Of a stretch of 64,000 nucleotides of DNA, positions 26,351-43,500 are shown piece by piece; the stretch's first letter is position 1; every line of letters begins with the position of its first letter. This stretch comes from Mycolicibacterium alvei. GTDB taxonomy: Bacteria > Actinomycetota > Actinomycetes > Mycobacteriales > Mycobacteriaceae. A program made the position numbers and the translations under genes. The stretch is from assembly GCF_010727325.1 (NCBI RefSeq), contig NZ_AP022565.1:2480001-2544000 (forward strand). Reading direction: 5' to 3'. A model generated the notes under the pieces. That model had not been told where the DNA came from. It saw nothing but the letters and a program-made list of their open reading frames with translations, and searched no databases.

Positions 26351-27478
26351 TCAGGCCGGGTCCAGTTCTCCGGCTACTGTCGGCACGTCCTCGGCGTCGC
26401 GGGGCGGTTCGTCGTACTCAGCCGACCGTGCCGCCTTCCGCGCTTCGTACCGGTTCAGCGCGAACAGCACCACGCCCGCCAAGGCCCAGCCGAGCAGGAT
26501 GTCGACCACATAGTGCTCGGCGGTGTACACCAGCGTGAAGGCCATGATGAGCGGATAGGCCACCAGGAACGGCCGCCATCCGCGGTTCACCCGGTTCCAC
26601 AAGAACACCGCGACCGCAGCGGTGAGCCCCGCATGTAGGGACGGGATGGCCGCAACCAGGTTCACACTGGCCTGTCCCTGATCGATCAACGCCGTCGCGG
26701 TATGCAGATTGAGCTTGCCCCAACCGCGGGTGACGATCCGTTCGATCCACTCGTGTGCTCCGTCGCGACTGCCCTGCATGGCGCCCAGGAGCCCGCCGTC
26801 GACGGCTTCACGCGCCGACCGGAACATGCACCGAGGGCCGGACGGGCCACTGTCGACGTCATCGGCGGTGCACCGCGCCGCAGCCCACGGCGGCGCAGCG
26901 GGCAGCAGCGCATAGATGGCCAATGCCACGAACGACAGTCCGACGAACAATCGCACGAACCGCTTCCACTCCTCGCGGTCGCGCAGCCACAGCACACCCG
27001 CCACCACGTAGGGAAGGATGAAGAACGACATGTACACCGTGCTGATCACGACTTCCCACCACGGCGGATGGAGCAGTTTCAGCCGTTCCTGCAACCACAC
27101 CGTCGGCACGGTGCCGAAGAACAGCCACCGATCCGCGTCGACCTGCCAGTGCCACAACGTCGGCCGGCCGACCAGGGTGGCCGCCCCGCGGCTCAGATCG
27201 TAGGCGGCCAGCACCAGAGCGAACGGCAGCCAGTCGCGGAGGACGTAGAGCATCCGTCGTCCCTGCCCGATGCTGGCGGCCAGCAAACCGGTCGCGATGT
27301 AGAGCAGCAACAATTCCCGGTTGAACGCGAAGCCGTCGGTGGCGGTGCGGTAGATGACGACCCCGGCCCACACCGTAATTGCGATGTACCGCAGGATGCG
27401 CAGTCGACGAGCACGGGTTGCAGCACCCGATGGCGCGGAAGCTGCTTCGGTTACCGAGTCGTCAACCGCGGTCACCAC
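26351..27478 (-). CDS. PAP2/inositolphosphotransferase-like membrane protein
   Basis: A 375-residue multi-spanning protein with about 8 hydrophobic segments. The PAP2 signature is split: AAIPSLHAGLTAAVAVFLWN (about residue 285) and YTAEHYVVDILLGWALAGVV (about 330), with the catalytic His residues in SLHAG and EHYVVD. It resembles AUR1/IPC-synthase-like phosphatases more than simple PAP2 enzymes and probably acts on lipid phosphates. The start is GTG at 27478, with a second GTG directly after. The tail is acidic and hydrophilic. Confidence 0.8.
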   Translation of the reverse strand: MVTAVDDSVTEAASAPSGAATRARRLRILRYIAITVWAGVVIYRTATDGFAFNRELLLLYIATGLLAASIGQGRRMLYVLRDWLPFALVLAAYDLSRGAATLVGRPTLWHWQVDADRWLFFGTVPTVWLQERLKLLHPPWWEVVISTVYMSFFILPYVVAGVLWLRDREEWKRFVRLFVGLSFVALAIYALLPAAPPWAAARCTADDVDSGPSGPRCMFRSAREAVDGGLLGAMQGSRDGAHEWIERIVTRGWGKLNLHTATALIDQGQASVNLVAAIPSLHAGLTAAVAVFLWNRVNRGWRPFLVAYPLIMAFTLVYTAEHYVVDILLGWALAGVVLFALNRYEARKAARSAEYDEPPRDAEDVPTVAGELDPA

Positions 27479-27505
27479 GCTGACGTTAGTTCACCGTCGT
27501 TCGCT

Positions 27506-27560
27506 GAGTGGCCACCTGCTGCACAAGAAATGCTCTCCGGCGTGTCATAACTGGCCACTC
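27506..27560. repeat. Palindromic element, copy 1
   Basis: Outer arms gagtggcca (27506-27514) and tggccactc (27552-27560) enclose about 37 bp. The right side, gcgtgtcataactggcca, is the reverse complement of 18 bp in the element at 55553. It lies in the noncoding gap between rpoC and the PAP2 gene. Confidence 0.65.
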
Positions 27561-27589
27561 GCGCATCACTCGCGCATCACTCGCGCATG
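27557..27589. repeat. Three tandem 11-bp repeats
   Basis: actcgcgcatc occurs at 27557-27567 and 27568-27578, and actcgcgcatg at 27579-27589. The array starts inside the right arm of the palindromic element and ends at the rpoC terminator. No coding role is seen. Confidence 0.85.
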
Positions 27590-27590
27590 A

Positions 27591-27623
27591 AAAAGGCCCC
27601 CACGCGGAGCGCAGAGGCCTTTT
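27591..27623 (-). terminator. Probable intrinsic terminator after rpoC
   Basis: An 8-bp stem, aaaaggcc (27591-27598) and ggcctttt (27616-27623), with a GC-rich 17-nt loop lies 11 bp past the rpoC stop. The minus-strand transcript ends the stem in a U-containing arm. Confidence 0.75.
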
Positions 27624-27633
27624 CCGTATCGAA

Positions 27634-31611
<3,978 letters not shown>

Positions 31612-31632
31612 CTAGAAATTCTCGGACGAGAC

Positions 31633-35560
<3,928 letters not shown>

Positions 35561-35595
35561 ACGTCAGGCCGGACCCGCTGGGCCCGGCCTGACGT
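35561..35595 (-). terminator. Hairpin terminator after mkl
   Basis: A 12-bp perfect stem, acgtcaggccgg (35561-35572) and ccggcctgacgt (35584-35595), with an 11-nt loop begins 9 bp past the mkl stop. There is no strong U-tract, as is common in mycobacteria. Confidence 0.75.
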
Positions 35596-35603
35596 GATGA
35601 AAC

Positions 35604-36689
35604 TCAGCTCTGGTGAGGAACCTCGATGACCCCGGTCGGGTCGTCGTCCATCACGGGGCGCTGGTGGCGCGAGGTGGGCTCATCGCCGAACTCGTGGGCC
35701 GCGTACTTGTGCGTGCCCTCCAGATCGTCGAGGATCGCGGCCTGCGCGGCCGGCGGCAGCGTGTGCAGGATCTCGCGCACCCGGGCCTGGCGGCGGGCCA
35801 CAGCCTTGCGTTCGGGCATACCCGGGGTCGCCATCAACTGCGGCGGCACACCCTCGATCTCTTCGACACCGCCGTCGTGCTGGCCGGCGTCCATCATGGC
35901 CTGCTCGGCAGCCGCGGTGGCCTCGTCCTTCTCCTCGGACATACCGATCGGCCCGATCCGGCGACCGTTGAGGAACTGCTTGACGACAGGCTCCTCGCTG
36001 GTCAGCAGCACCTCGCGGGGGCCGAACATGACCAGCTGCTTGCGGAACAACATGCCGATGTTGTCCGGCACGGTCCGGGCGATGTTGATGTTGTGCGTCA
36101 CGATCAGCACCGTGGCGTCGATCTGCGCGTTGATGTCGATCAGCAGCTGGGACAGGTACGCGGTACGCACCGGGTCCAGACCCGAGTCCGGCTCGTCACA
36201 CAGGATGATCTTCGGGTCGAGCACCAGGGCCCGAGCCAGGCCGGCGCGCTTGCGCATACCGCCGGAGATCTCACCGGGGAACTTGTGCCCGTCATTGGGC
36301 ATACCCACCAGGTCGAGCTTCTCCATGACGATGTTGCGGATCTCGCTCTCGCTCTTCTTCGTGTGCTCACGCAACGGGAAGGCGGTGTTGTCATAGATGT
36401 TCATCGAGCCGAACAGCGCGCCGTCCTGGAACAGCACACCGAACAGGGTGCGGATCTCGTAGAGCTCCTTGGCCGAACACTCAAGGATGTTGGTGCCGTC
36501 GATGACGATCGAGCCACGCTCCGGGCGCAGCAGGCCGATCAGGGACTTCAGGAACACTGACTTTCCGGTACCCGACGGGCCCAGCAGCACGCTGACCTCG
36601 CCCTCGGGAACGGTCAACGTGACATCTTCCCAAATCTTTGACGATCCAAAAGATTTGCTGAGTCCCGTCACATCGATCTGGACGCCCAT
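35604..36689 (-). CDS. mkl: Mce-associated ABC transporter ATPase Mkl/MceG
   Basis: A 361-residue ATPase that energises Mce lipid importers. Walker A is LLGPSGTGKSVFLKS (about residue 38), the signature is GEISGGMRKRAGLARAL, Walker B is KIILCDEPDSGLDPVR, and the switch His is in VLIVTHNINIA. The C-terminal about 110 residues (MSEEKDEATAAAEQAMMDAG onward) form the extended tail seen in MceG. The start is ATG at 36689; a TTG directly before is less likely. Its YrbE/Mce partners are not in the window. Confidence 0.95.
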   Translation of the reverse strand: MGVQIDVTGLSKSFGSSKIWEDVTLTVPEGEVSVLLGPSGTGKSVFLKSLIGLLRPERGSIVIDGTNILECSAKELYEIRTLFGVLFQDGALFGSMNIYDNTAFPLREHTKKSESEIRNIVMEKLDLVGMPNDGHKFPGEISGGMRKRAGLARALVLDPKIILCDEPDSGLDPVRTAYLSQLLIDINAQIDATVLIVTHNINIARTVPDNIGMLFRKQLVMFGPREVLLTSEEPVVKQFLNGRRIGPIGMSEEKDEATAAAEQAMMDAGQHDGGVEEIEGVPPQLMATPGMPERKAVARRQARVREILHTLPPAAQAAILDDLEGTHKYAAHEFGDEPTSRHQRPVMDDDPTGVIEVPHQS

Positions 36690-36839
36690 CAAAGATCCTT
36701 CCGCCTACGGCTCACCCCACCACCTGCTGCGGCCTGTGGCTTGAGTCACCATAGCGCACGGCGCATCACCCTCACAGGGATGTCTCCCAATATTCGGGAG
36801 TACCCGCTCCGTCACCGGCCCAACCCGCCCATACAAGCA

Positions 36840-36875
36840 AAGAACCCCCGAATCCGTAGGGATTCGGGGGTTCTT
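36840..36875 (-). terminator. Intrinsic terminator after rplL
   Basis: A 16-bp perfect stem, aagaacccccgaatcc (36840-36855) and ggattcgggggttctt (36860-36875), has a 4-nt loop. It begins about 17 bp past the rplL stop and is the clearest terminator in this segment. Confidence 0.93.
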
Positions 36876-36891
36876 GCGGTCCGGGTATGGA

Positions 36892-37278
36892 CTACTTGAC
36901 GGTGACGCTGGCGCCGGCAGCCTCGAGCTTGCTCTTGGCGTCCTCGGCGGCCTCCTTGGTGACCTTCTCCAGCAACGGCTTGGGAGCGCCGTCGACCAGA
37001 TCCTTGGCTTCCTTCAGGCCCAGGCCGGAGACGATCTCGCGGACGACCTTGATGACGCCGATCTTCTTCTCGCCGGCACCCTCGAGGATGACGTCGAACT
37101 CCGACTGCTCCTCGGCGGCCTCGGCGGCGGCGGGGGCGCCACCGGCGGCGGCAACGGCGACCGGAGCCGCGGCGGTGACCTCGAAGACCTCTTCGAACTG
37201 CTTCACGAACTCAGAGAGCTCCAGCAGGGTCATTTCCTTGAACGCGTCGAGCAGTTCGTCGGTGGACAGCTTGGCCAT
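36892..37278 (-). CDS. rplL: 50S ribosomal protein L7/L12
   Basis: A 128-residue stalk protein ([20 protein letters not shown]). It has an N-terminal dimerisation domain, an Ala-rich hinge (about residues 35-58), and a C-terminal factor-binding domain with [18 protein letters not shown]. It recruits the translational GTPases. It is the second gene of the rplJ-rplL operon, 87 bp after rplJ. Confidence 0.99.
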   Translation of the reverse strand: MAKLSTDELLDAFKEMTLLELSEFVKQFEEVFEVTAAAPVAVAAAGGAPAAAEAAEEQSEFDVILEGAGEKKIGVIKVVREIVSGLGLKEAKDLVDGAPKPLLEKVTKEAAEDAKSKLEAAGASVTVK

Positions 37279-37365
37279 GTTTATGGTCCTTCCTGATTTT
37301 TCTTACAGATGTGAGTGGTTTGTGCGGTTGCGATTGCTTGTGAGCGGTGCGTGAAGCGGAAGCTT

Positions 37366-37893
37366 CTACGCGGCCTCTTCGGCGGCCTTCTTCTCCTGCA
37401 GCGCCGCGGCGAGGCAGGCCACCTGAGAAGCAGGTGCGTTGAACAGGCCTGCAGCCTTGGACAGGTTGCCCTTCATGGCACCTGCCAGCTTGGCGAGCAG
37501 AACCTCGCGCGACTCGAGGTCGGCGATCTTCTCGACCTCGGACACGGACAGCGCCTTGCCGTCCATGTAGCCGCCCTTGATGACGAGCGCCTTGTTGTCC
37601 TTGGCGAACTTCTTGATCGCCTTGGCGGCGTCAACGGGCTCACCCTGGACGAACGCGATCGCCGTGGGACCGGCGAACAGCTCGTCGAGGCCTTCAATGC
37701 CTGCTTCAGACGCAGCGAGCTTCACCAGAGTGTTCTTGGCGACGGTGTACGTGGCGGAGTCGCCGAGTGAACGACGCAGCTCAGCCATGCTCGCCACAGT
37801 CAGCCCGCGGTACTCGGTGACGACGGTGGCCGTCGACGCCTTGAACTGCTCAGCAATGTCGGCAACCGCCGTGGCTTTGTCAGCCTTGGCCAT
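37366..37893 (-). CDS. rplJ: 50S ribosomal protein L10
   Basis: A 175-residue stalk base protein ([20 protein letters not shown]). [20 protein letters not shown] and [12 protein letters not shown] are typical of L10. It anchors L7/L12 dimers on 23S rRNA and is expected to autoregulate through the structured leader upstream. The RBS aaggagg precedes the ATG. Confidence 0.99.
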   Translation of the reverse strand: MAKADKATAVADIAEQFKASTATVVTEYRGLTVASMAELRRSLGDSATYTVAKNTLVKLAASEAGIEGLDELFAGPTAIAFVQGEPVDAAKAIKKFAKDNKALVIKGGYMDGKALSVSEVEKIADLESREVLLAKLAGAMKGNLSKAAGLFNAPASQVACLAAALQEKKAAEEAA

Positions 37894-38080
37894 GCATGCC
37901 TCCTTGTGGTGGGTATCGGGCGCTCCACCGACTCGGGGCCGTGAAATGACGAACGCCCCGACGCAGACAGGTCGGGGCGCAGAGATATCCAGTACGAAAC
38001 TGGTCCAGCCTCGTCCTCCTGCGTGGGCCGCCGGGACACTTCCCGGACCTTCAACCTATTGCTAGGTGACCAACGGTCTT
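37894..38080 (-). promoter_or_regulatory. L10 leader (autoregulatory 5' UTR)
   Basis: The rplJ upstream region holds a strong hairpin, cgccccgac (37954-37962) and gtcggggcg (37971-37979), and further upstream, on the transcript strand, ACCGTTGGTCACCTAGCAAT and a GGTCCGGGAAGTGTCCCGG stem. This matches the pattern of ribosomal protein L10 leader RNAs bound by L10-L12. The boundaries are approximate. Confidence 0.6.
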
Positions 38081-38145
38081 CGGTAGAACGCGACCAGAGT
38101 AGCCGAACATGCACCGATCAGCCAAAACGCGGCCGTCGCACCCCC

Positions 38146-38586
38146 TCAGTGTGCGCCGGCCACCACCAGCAGCACGAACGCCGCCGCCAGCAGGCCGACC
38201 CGCAGCCAGTGCAGCCGGTCCCAGCGTCGGACCAGTTCAGGGAACTGATCGGGGTCTTCACCACCGCCGAATCCGGCTGCGACGCGGTTGTTGATCGGCA
38301 CCAGCGTGGTCAGGGACAGCAGCATGACCAGGGCCATGAGCACCACTGCGGTGAGGAGCACCGGCCCCGGGCTCCATACCGCGGCGGCGATCAGCAACGC
38401 CATCGCGCCGATGTACCAGAACGGCATCGCCGTTCCGAGAATCCGGCTGCCGGTGCCGCGGGCCTGGCGGTAGGCCTCGTCGGGGAGCCGCTGCAGGATC
38501 GGGTTGGTGAATGCGGCGACGCCGAACTCGACGCCCAGCAGCGGCCCGGTGACGACGACGGCGAGAATCTGCACGATTTCTTCCAT
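38146..38586 (-). CDS. DUF1772/anthrone oxygenase-like membrane protein
   Basis: A 146-residue protein from ATG at 38586 (MEEIVQILAVVVTGPLLGVE) with four hydrophobic helices. Motifs are FTNPILQRLPDEAYRQARG and TTLVPINNRVA, as in DUF1772 proteins. Distant relatives have been described as anthrone oxygenase-like. It diverges from an HxlR regulator with a perfect palindrome between, so it is probably the target of that regulator. The substrate is unknown. Confidence 0.82.
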   Translation of the reverse strand: MEEIVQILAVVVTGPLLGVEFGVAAFTNPILQRLPDEAYRQARGTGSRILGTAMPFWYIGAMALLIAAAVWSPGPVLLTAVVLMALVMLLSLTTLVPINNRVAAGFGGGEDPDQFPELVRRWDRLHWLRVGLLAAAFVLLVVAGAH

Positions 38587-38623
38587 GTCATCTAGGCTGA
38601 TCACTATGCTGACAAAAAACAAG

Positions 38624-38645
38624 GTACTGACAAATTAGTCAGTAC
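38624..38645. promoter_or_regulatory. Palindromic operator between DUF1772 and HxlR genes
   Basis: gtactgac (38624-38631) and gtcagtac (38638-38645) are perfect 8-bp arms around aaatta. An additional ctgaca lies a few bases upstream. The spacing and position fit a dimeric HxlR-type winged-helix repressor. Confidence 0.6.
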
Positions 38646-38662
38646 TCAGGGAGGGCTTGAGC

Positions 38663-39100
38663 ATGGCGGTTTCCAAGAAAGAGATCGGCGATTGCCCGAT
38701 CGACGCAACCTTGTCGGTCATCGACGGGCGCTGGAAGGGCACGATCCTGTGGCGGCTGGCCGACGGACCGATGCGCACCGCCGAACTGCGCCGCAGCATT
38801 CCCGACATCACCGAGCGGATGCTGATCCGGCATCTGCACGATCTGGTCGACGCCGGGATCATCGATCGCCATGACGCGGGGACCGTGCCGCCGTGCGTGC
38901 ACTATTCGATCTCCGCCTACGGCAGAACGCTGGAACCGGTCCTGGCCGCGTTGTGCGAATGGGGCCGCACCCACATGGAGATCCAGAAACAACAGAAGCG
39001 TCAGGCCCGCGCCAGGGCCGCCGCACCCACCAGGCCGGCATCCCCACCGAGCTCGGCCGGGACGACCCGCAGCCCCCGCAGGAACTCCAGCCCGGTGTAG
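38663..39100 (+). CDS. HxlR-family transcriptional regulator
   Basis: A 145-residue winged-helix protein from ATG at 38663 (MAVSKKEIGDCPIDATLSVI). The HxlR core has GRWKGTILWRLADGPMRTAE, LRRSIPDITERMLIRHLHDL and CVHYSISAYGRTLEPVLAAL. Cys11 sits where redox-sensing HxlR proteins have a reactive cysteine. The last 33 residues are low-complexity Arg/Ala/Ser/Pro and overlap the convergent ROK gene by 100 bp, suggesting an ancestral stop codon was lost. Confidence 0.85.
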   Translation: MAVSKKEIGDCPIDATLSVIDGRWKGTILWRLADGPMRTAELRRSIPDITERMLIRHLHDLVDAGIIDRHDAGTVPPCVHYSISAYGRTLEPVLAALCEWGRTHMEIQKQQKRQARARAAAPTRPASPPSSAGTTRSPRRNSSPV

Positions 39101-39897
39101 TCGGCGAGCGCCGCGCGCAGCGGATCGAACAGCAATGCCCCGGACTTGGCCACTCCCCCGCCGATCACCACCAGATCCAGGTCGCACACCGCGCCCACCG
39201 AGGCGATCGTCGCCGCCACCGCCCGCGCGCCGCGCTGAAATGCCTTGACGGCCGGACCGTCTCCTCGGGTCGCGGCCTCACCCAGCGCCTTGGCGTCGGT
39301 GCCGTCCCACCCCTGCTGCCGGGCCCACCGCACCATGCTGGGGCCGGATGCGATGGTCTCGACGCAACCCTGCCCGCCGCACGCACACCGGTCACCGCCG
39401 TCGGGGGCGACGACGACATGGCCGACGTGCCCGGCATTGCCGGTGCGACCGTCATACGGCACGCCGTCGAGCACCAGACCACCGCCGACCCCGGTCGACA
39501 CCACCATGCCGAGCAGGAACTGCGCGCCCCGGCCCGCACCGCACCACTGCTCGCCGAGCGCCATGCACAGCCCGTCGCCACCGAGCCGGACCGGCAACCG
39601 GGTGGCGCCGGCGACCCGCTCGACGATCGGGAAGTGTCGCCACTGGGCGATATTGATCGGGCTGACCGTGCCGTTGGGCAGATCGATCGGTCCGGCGGAG
39701 GCGACGCCGACGCCGGTGGCGGCACCGTCCGCGGCCCGCATGGTCTCGCCGAGCAGCTTCTCCACGACGGCCCACACCGTCTCGGCGTCACCGTCCGGGG
39801 TGGGCAGTTGGCCGCGATGCACCAGTCGCCCCTCGGCGTCGACGAGGCCGACCGCGATCTTGGTGCCGCCGATATCGAGCGCGATCGTCAGTGCCAT
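39001..39897 (-). CDS. ROK-family sugar kinase
   Basis: A 298-residue kinase. The N-terminal phosphate-binding motif is MALTIALDIGGTKIAVGLVD. The ROK signature runs from GMVVSTGVGGGLVLDGVPYD through GNAGHVGHVVV, and the zinc ligands are in HVGHVVVAPDGGDRCACGGQ with CVET. The catalytic Asp region is not resolved with certainty. It probably phosphorylates glucose or a related sugar (Rv0650-type). It lies 12 bp after the foldase-like gene in an operon with the alpha-mannosidase. Confidence 0.9.
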   Translation of the reverse strand: MALTIALDIGGTKIAVGLVDAEGRLVHRGQLPTPDGDAETVWAVVEKLLGETMRAADGAATGVGVASAGPIDLPNGTVSPINIAQWRHFPIVERVAGATRLPVRLGGDGLCMALGEQWCGAGRGAQFLLGMVVSTGVGGGLVLDGVPYDGRTGNAGHVGHVVVAPDGGDRCACGGQGCVETIASGPSMVRWARQQGWDGTDAKALGEAATRGDGPAVKAFQRGARAVAATIASVGAVCDLDLVVIGGGVAKSGALLFDPLRAALADYTGLEFLRGLRVVPAELGGDAGLVGAAALARA

Positions 39898-39909
39898 GCG
39901 AGGTCACCT

Positions 39910-40527
39910 CTAGTGCTTGTGGGTGTTGTCCGGTTGACGAGGATCCCCGGGATGCTCGTACCCCGGCGCCAGTTCCACCAGGGCCGCGCACTGCGCGTCG
40001 AGCCACAGCCGGAACGCCTGCCTGCGCGCGGCCGCCCGTAGGTACGCGGCGATCCGGTGGTGCACCTGATCCAACGACGGGGCGACGGGCCGGCCGCGCC
40101 AACCGTGCGGGCCGCTGCCCGTCGAGGCGAATCGCAGTGGATTGCGTGCGTGGTAGGCCGCCACCTCGACATCGGAAACCTCCACCGCAGCAGTCACCGC
40201 CGCGAACACCGCACGGGCCGGCGGGGTACCCAACGTGGCGGCGGCGACGCTGCCGATCTCCAGCCGGGCCGCGGTATCGGGCAGCACCTCATCGGGACCG
40301 GGCGCGTCGTGGCCGGACAGGCCGCGCGCGGCGGCTTCGTCGGTGACCACCCGTTCGGCGACCGCCAACTGGGTGAGCCAGCGGCGCAACTGACGTCCTT
40401 CGCTGGTCCCGGGTCGTGGCAGCGCCGAGGCCCGGTTTCCCGCCCGCAGGGCGGCCTCCCGCTCGTCGATCTCCTTGATCGACACCGGTTTTCCGGCCAC
40501 CCGTGCCGCACAGGTCACCGGGTTCAT
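39910..40527 (-). CDS. Rv0649-type protein, possibly foldase/SurA-N-like
   Basis: A 205-residue protein from ATG at 40527, overlapping the mannosidase stop (ATGA). Counterparts have been annotated as a malonyl transferase (fabD2), but no GxSxG acyltransferase motif is visible. Instead ARVAGKPVSIKEIDEREAAL, LAVAERVVTDEAAARGL and VSDVEVAAYHARNPLRF resemble the helical N-terminal part of SurA/PrsA-type peptidyl-prolyl isomerases. No signal peptide is seen. It may be a cytoplasmic chaperone; the function is unknown. Confidence 0.6.
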   Translation of the reverse strand: MNPVTCAARVAGKPVSIKEIDEREAALRAGNRASALPRPGTSEGRQLRRWLTQLAVAERVVTDEAAARGLSGHDAPGPDEVLPDTAARLEIGSVAAATLGTPPARAVFAAVTAAVEVSDVEVAAYHARNPLRFASTGSGPHGWRGRPVAPSLDQVHHRIAAYLRAAARRQAFRLWLDAQCAALVELAPGYEHPGDPRQPDNTHKH

Positions 40528-43500
40528 CGGACCGTCACCTTCACCGCAGGTGAATAGATCAGCCGCCCCGCACAGCCCACCCGGATCAGCGCCCACCACT
40601 CCCCCGGTTGGACCCACGCCGGGGGTGCGACGTCGAACCCGATCTCGGCGGTACCCGACGCGGGCACCTCGACGCCGACCGCGGCCGGTCCCATCCACTC
40701 CCAGGTTCCCCATGGGCTGATCAGGTGCGCCTCGGCGCTCAGGGCGGCAAGCGCATCGGTGCCGATCGTCATCGACAGTCGGGCACTCTCACCTGCCTGG
40801 ATGTCGACGGCCTGCGGCTCGGACACCAGCTTGAGCACCTGCGGCGCGGGTTCACCGATCGTGACGATGCAGACGTCCTCGACGACCTGGCGCCACGACG
40901 GCGGCAGCGCATCCGATCCGCTGCCGGTCACCGCGAGCTCGGCGCGCACGGGGTACAGCCCGGGTTCGGCTCCGGCCGGGATGCTCAGCACCACATCGGT
41001 TTCCAGATACCCTCCGGGCGGTAGGACATAGGGCAGCTCGGCGGGCTGCGCCTCCCACCCCGGCGGTCCATCCACCCTGACCCGCCCGTGCAGGGCGGCG
41101 TCGGTGCAGTCGCTGGCCGCGGTCAGCCGCACGGTCACCTCGCTACCGGGTTGTCCGGCAATGCCTTCCGGATGCACATACGCGACGACGGGCAGACCGC
41201 CGAGCGGCGCCGGGCCGCGGTTGTGCAGCCAGTACCTGGCGTAGAGGGGCTGCGCGGCCTCGGCTTCAGGTGCCAACCGCTGGTGTTCCCCCGACACCAT
41301 TTTCGGGAGGTTGAGCTGGGTGGACACCGTGGCGATCTGGTAGCCGTGCAGCGTCAGGCCTGACGTCTGCTCGGACGCAGGTTCCTCCAGCAGATTCAGG
41401 TTGGCGGCAGCGGAGACCGTGCGCAGCCCGGAGCGGATGGTGACCTCGGCGGCGCTGCCGGTGATCTCGACCAGGCGCGCGGTAACCCCGTCGGCCGGCT
41501 CGGCACTGCGCACACTGCCCGACGCCAACGGATTCCCCATGGCCTTGAGGGCACCCAGTTGCACGGTGCCGGCCGGCTCGATCTCCAGCAGCGATCCCCA
41601 CGCCGGCAGCCCGCCGCCTGCGTCCGAATCGACCACCACCGGCCGCAGCGGCCGGTTGAACTCCGCGGCGACGGGGGCGACCCCGACGGCCCGCCAGTCA
41701 CCGGCCCCGGTGACCAGTGCGTAGTCGAATGTGTGTGTCCAGTGCTGCAATTGGAAATTGGAGCCGTCCGGCGTGGTACGGCGCGGCGGGTCGATCCAGG
41801 TGCCCGACGGCCAGCCGGTGCAGGACCGCATCAGCGAGGTGTGCAGGGTGCCGTCGGGTTCGACGGCGAAGCTCGGCACCCCACGGTTCAGCAGCGCGAC
41901 GGTGCGGGCCTCGAACGGCTCGGCCGCCGCGGGTGCCTGCTGGGTGACGACGATCTCCGCGTCGGCCAGGTCATCGACCACCGCGTCGAGGTCACCGGCC
42001 AGGATCAGCACCGGCAGGCTTCGCACCCCGCGCAGGTCGGCGCCCGGCACCCACTGTTCGGTCAACGGCGCGGCGGCGGGCACCCAGACCCGGGCCGATC
42101 CGGTGGCGTCGATCTGCCGTTTGTACTCGTCGGCATAGGCGATGTCCGACTCGGCGAGAACCGCTGCGGTGAACGGGTTTTCCTCGGGACCGCCGAGGGT
42201 GAACCGGGTGTCGGGCAGGTTGGAGTCCACGCTGAGATCGCCATAGCGCGGTTTGTCGGCCGCGCTGCAGGTCGCGGTCACCCCGGCCCGTACCAGCGCC
42301 ACCATCAGATCGCGTGGGTCGGTGCCGTCGTCGGGGGCGATCACCTCGGCCACCGAAACGGCGCGCACCGCATCGGCTCCGATACGCACGCGCGCCGCCG
42401 AGGACAGCCCGAACCAGCCGTACGCCGGGTTGTCCAACGTCCACGGATGTTGCGCGGCATCCACCGCGTGGTGGTCCGAATGATCGTGCAGCAGCCCGAA
42501 TCCGCGGCCGATCACCGCGTCGCCGACCTCGCTCACCGGTAGCGCGCCGGGCACCGGGCAGGGCCAACGCAACCGGACCAGTCGGTCCGCCCCGACGAAT
42601 TCGTCGATGACGGTGCGGCAATCGACCCGGTCCACACCGGCCCACAGCGTGATGGTCTGCATGTAGCGCAACAGATCCGCGATGCGGCCCCGCACGATCA
42701 CCCGTTGTCCGAGCGGGCTCCGGTAGCACTGCACCTTCTCGGCCGGGGCGGCCGCGGAGCACACCACCGGCCCGGTGGGCAGCAGATGCCAGGGGCCTTC
42801 CCCGGCCTCGGGGTGGGCCGAATACTCCTCGTAGACCGCGAGTTCGTTGCCGACGCCTCCGTCGGCGATGAGTTCTGTGCCGTCGTCGACGAGCGAGGAC
42901 ACCCCGCCGCCGCGGTCCGCATCGACGCGCAACCGGTAGCGGTCGTTGGCGATCTCGTCCCCGGCCACCGGTTGCCAGCCGTGCGCTGTCCCGGCGGTGA
43001 ACCGGTACGACCGCCACCCCACGGACGGAACATCGCAGACCAGCCAGCTCACCGTCGCTCCGTCGTGCTCGACCAGCACGGGAACCTCATTGCCGTCGCT
43101 GTCGAGCACGGCCCCGGGGAACGGTGCGTCCAGGTGCACGGTGACGATGTCGGTCCGGTTGTGCGCTACGGCGTTCCACACGATCACTGATCCATCGACC
43201 GCTTCAGACAACAGGTGCAGGGCATTGTCCCGCGCGGTGACACCCAGCTCCCAGGCGTCACGCCAGCTGGTCATCAGGTCGAGGTAGACCTGATCGGATT
43301 CCGAACCGGTGATGGCGTCGTGGTGCGCCCCGTAGGCCAGTTGCACCCAGGCCTTGGTCATGGCGGCCTGCGGATAGTCCGCGCCGCCGAGCAGCCCGGC
43401 GAACACCGCGAACCGTTCGGCGTCGAGCACTGCGTCCTCGGCAGCCCGGTTGGCCTGCTTGGTGTCGATGTAGGAGACGTCCTTGCCGGTGTAGATCGGG

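Noticed and set aside
27557..27589. Possible CRISPR-like array in the 11-bp repeats after rpoC.
   Set aside because: Units are contiguous, only 11 bp and without spacers; no cas genes are present in the window.
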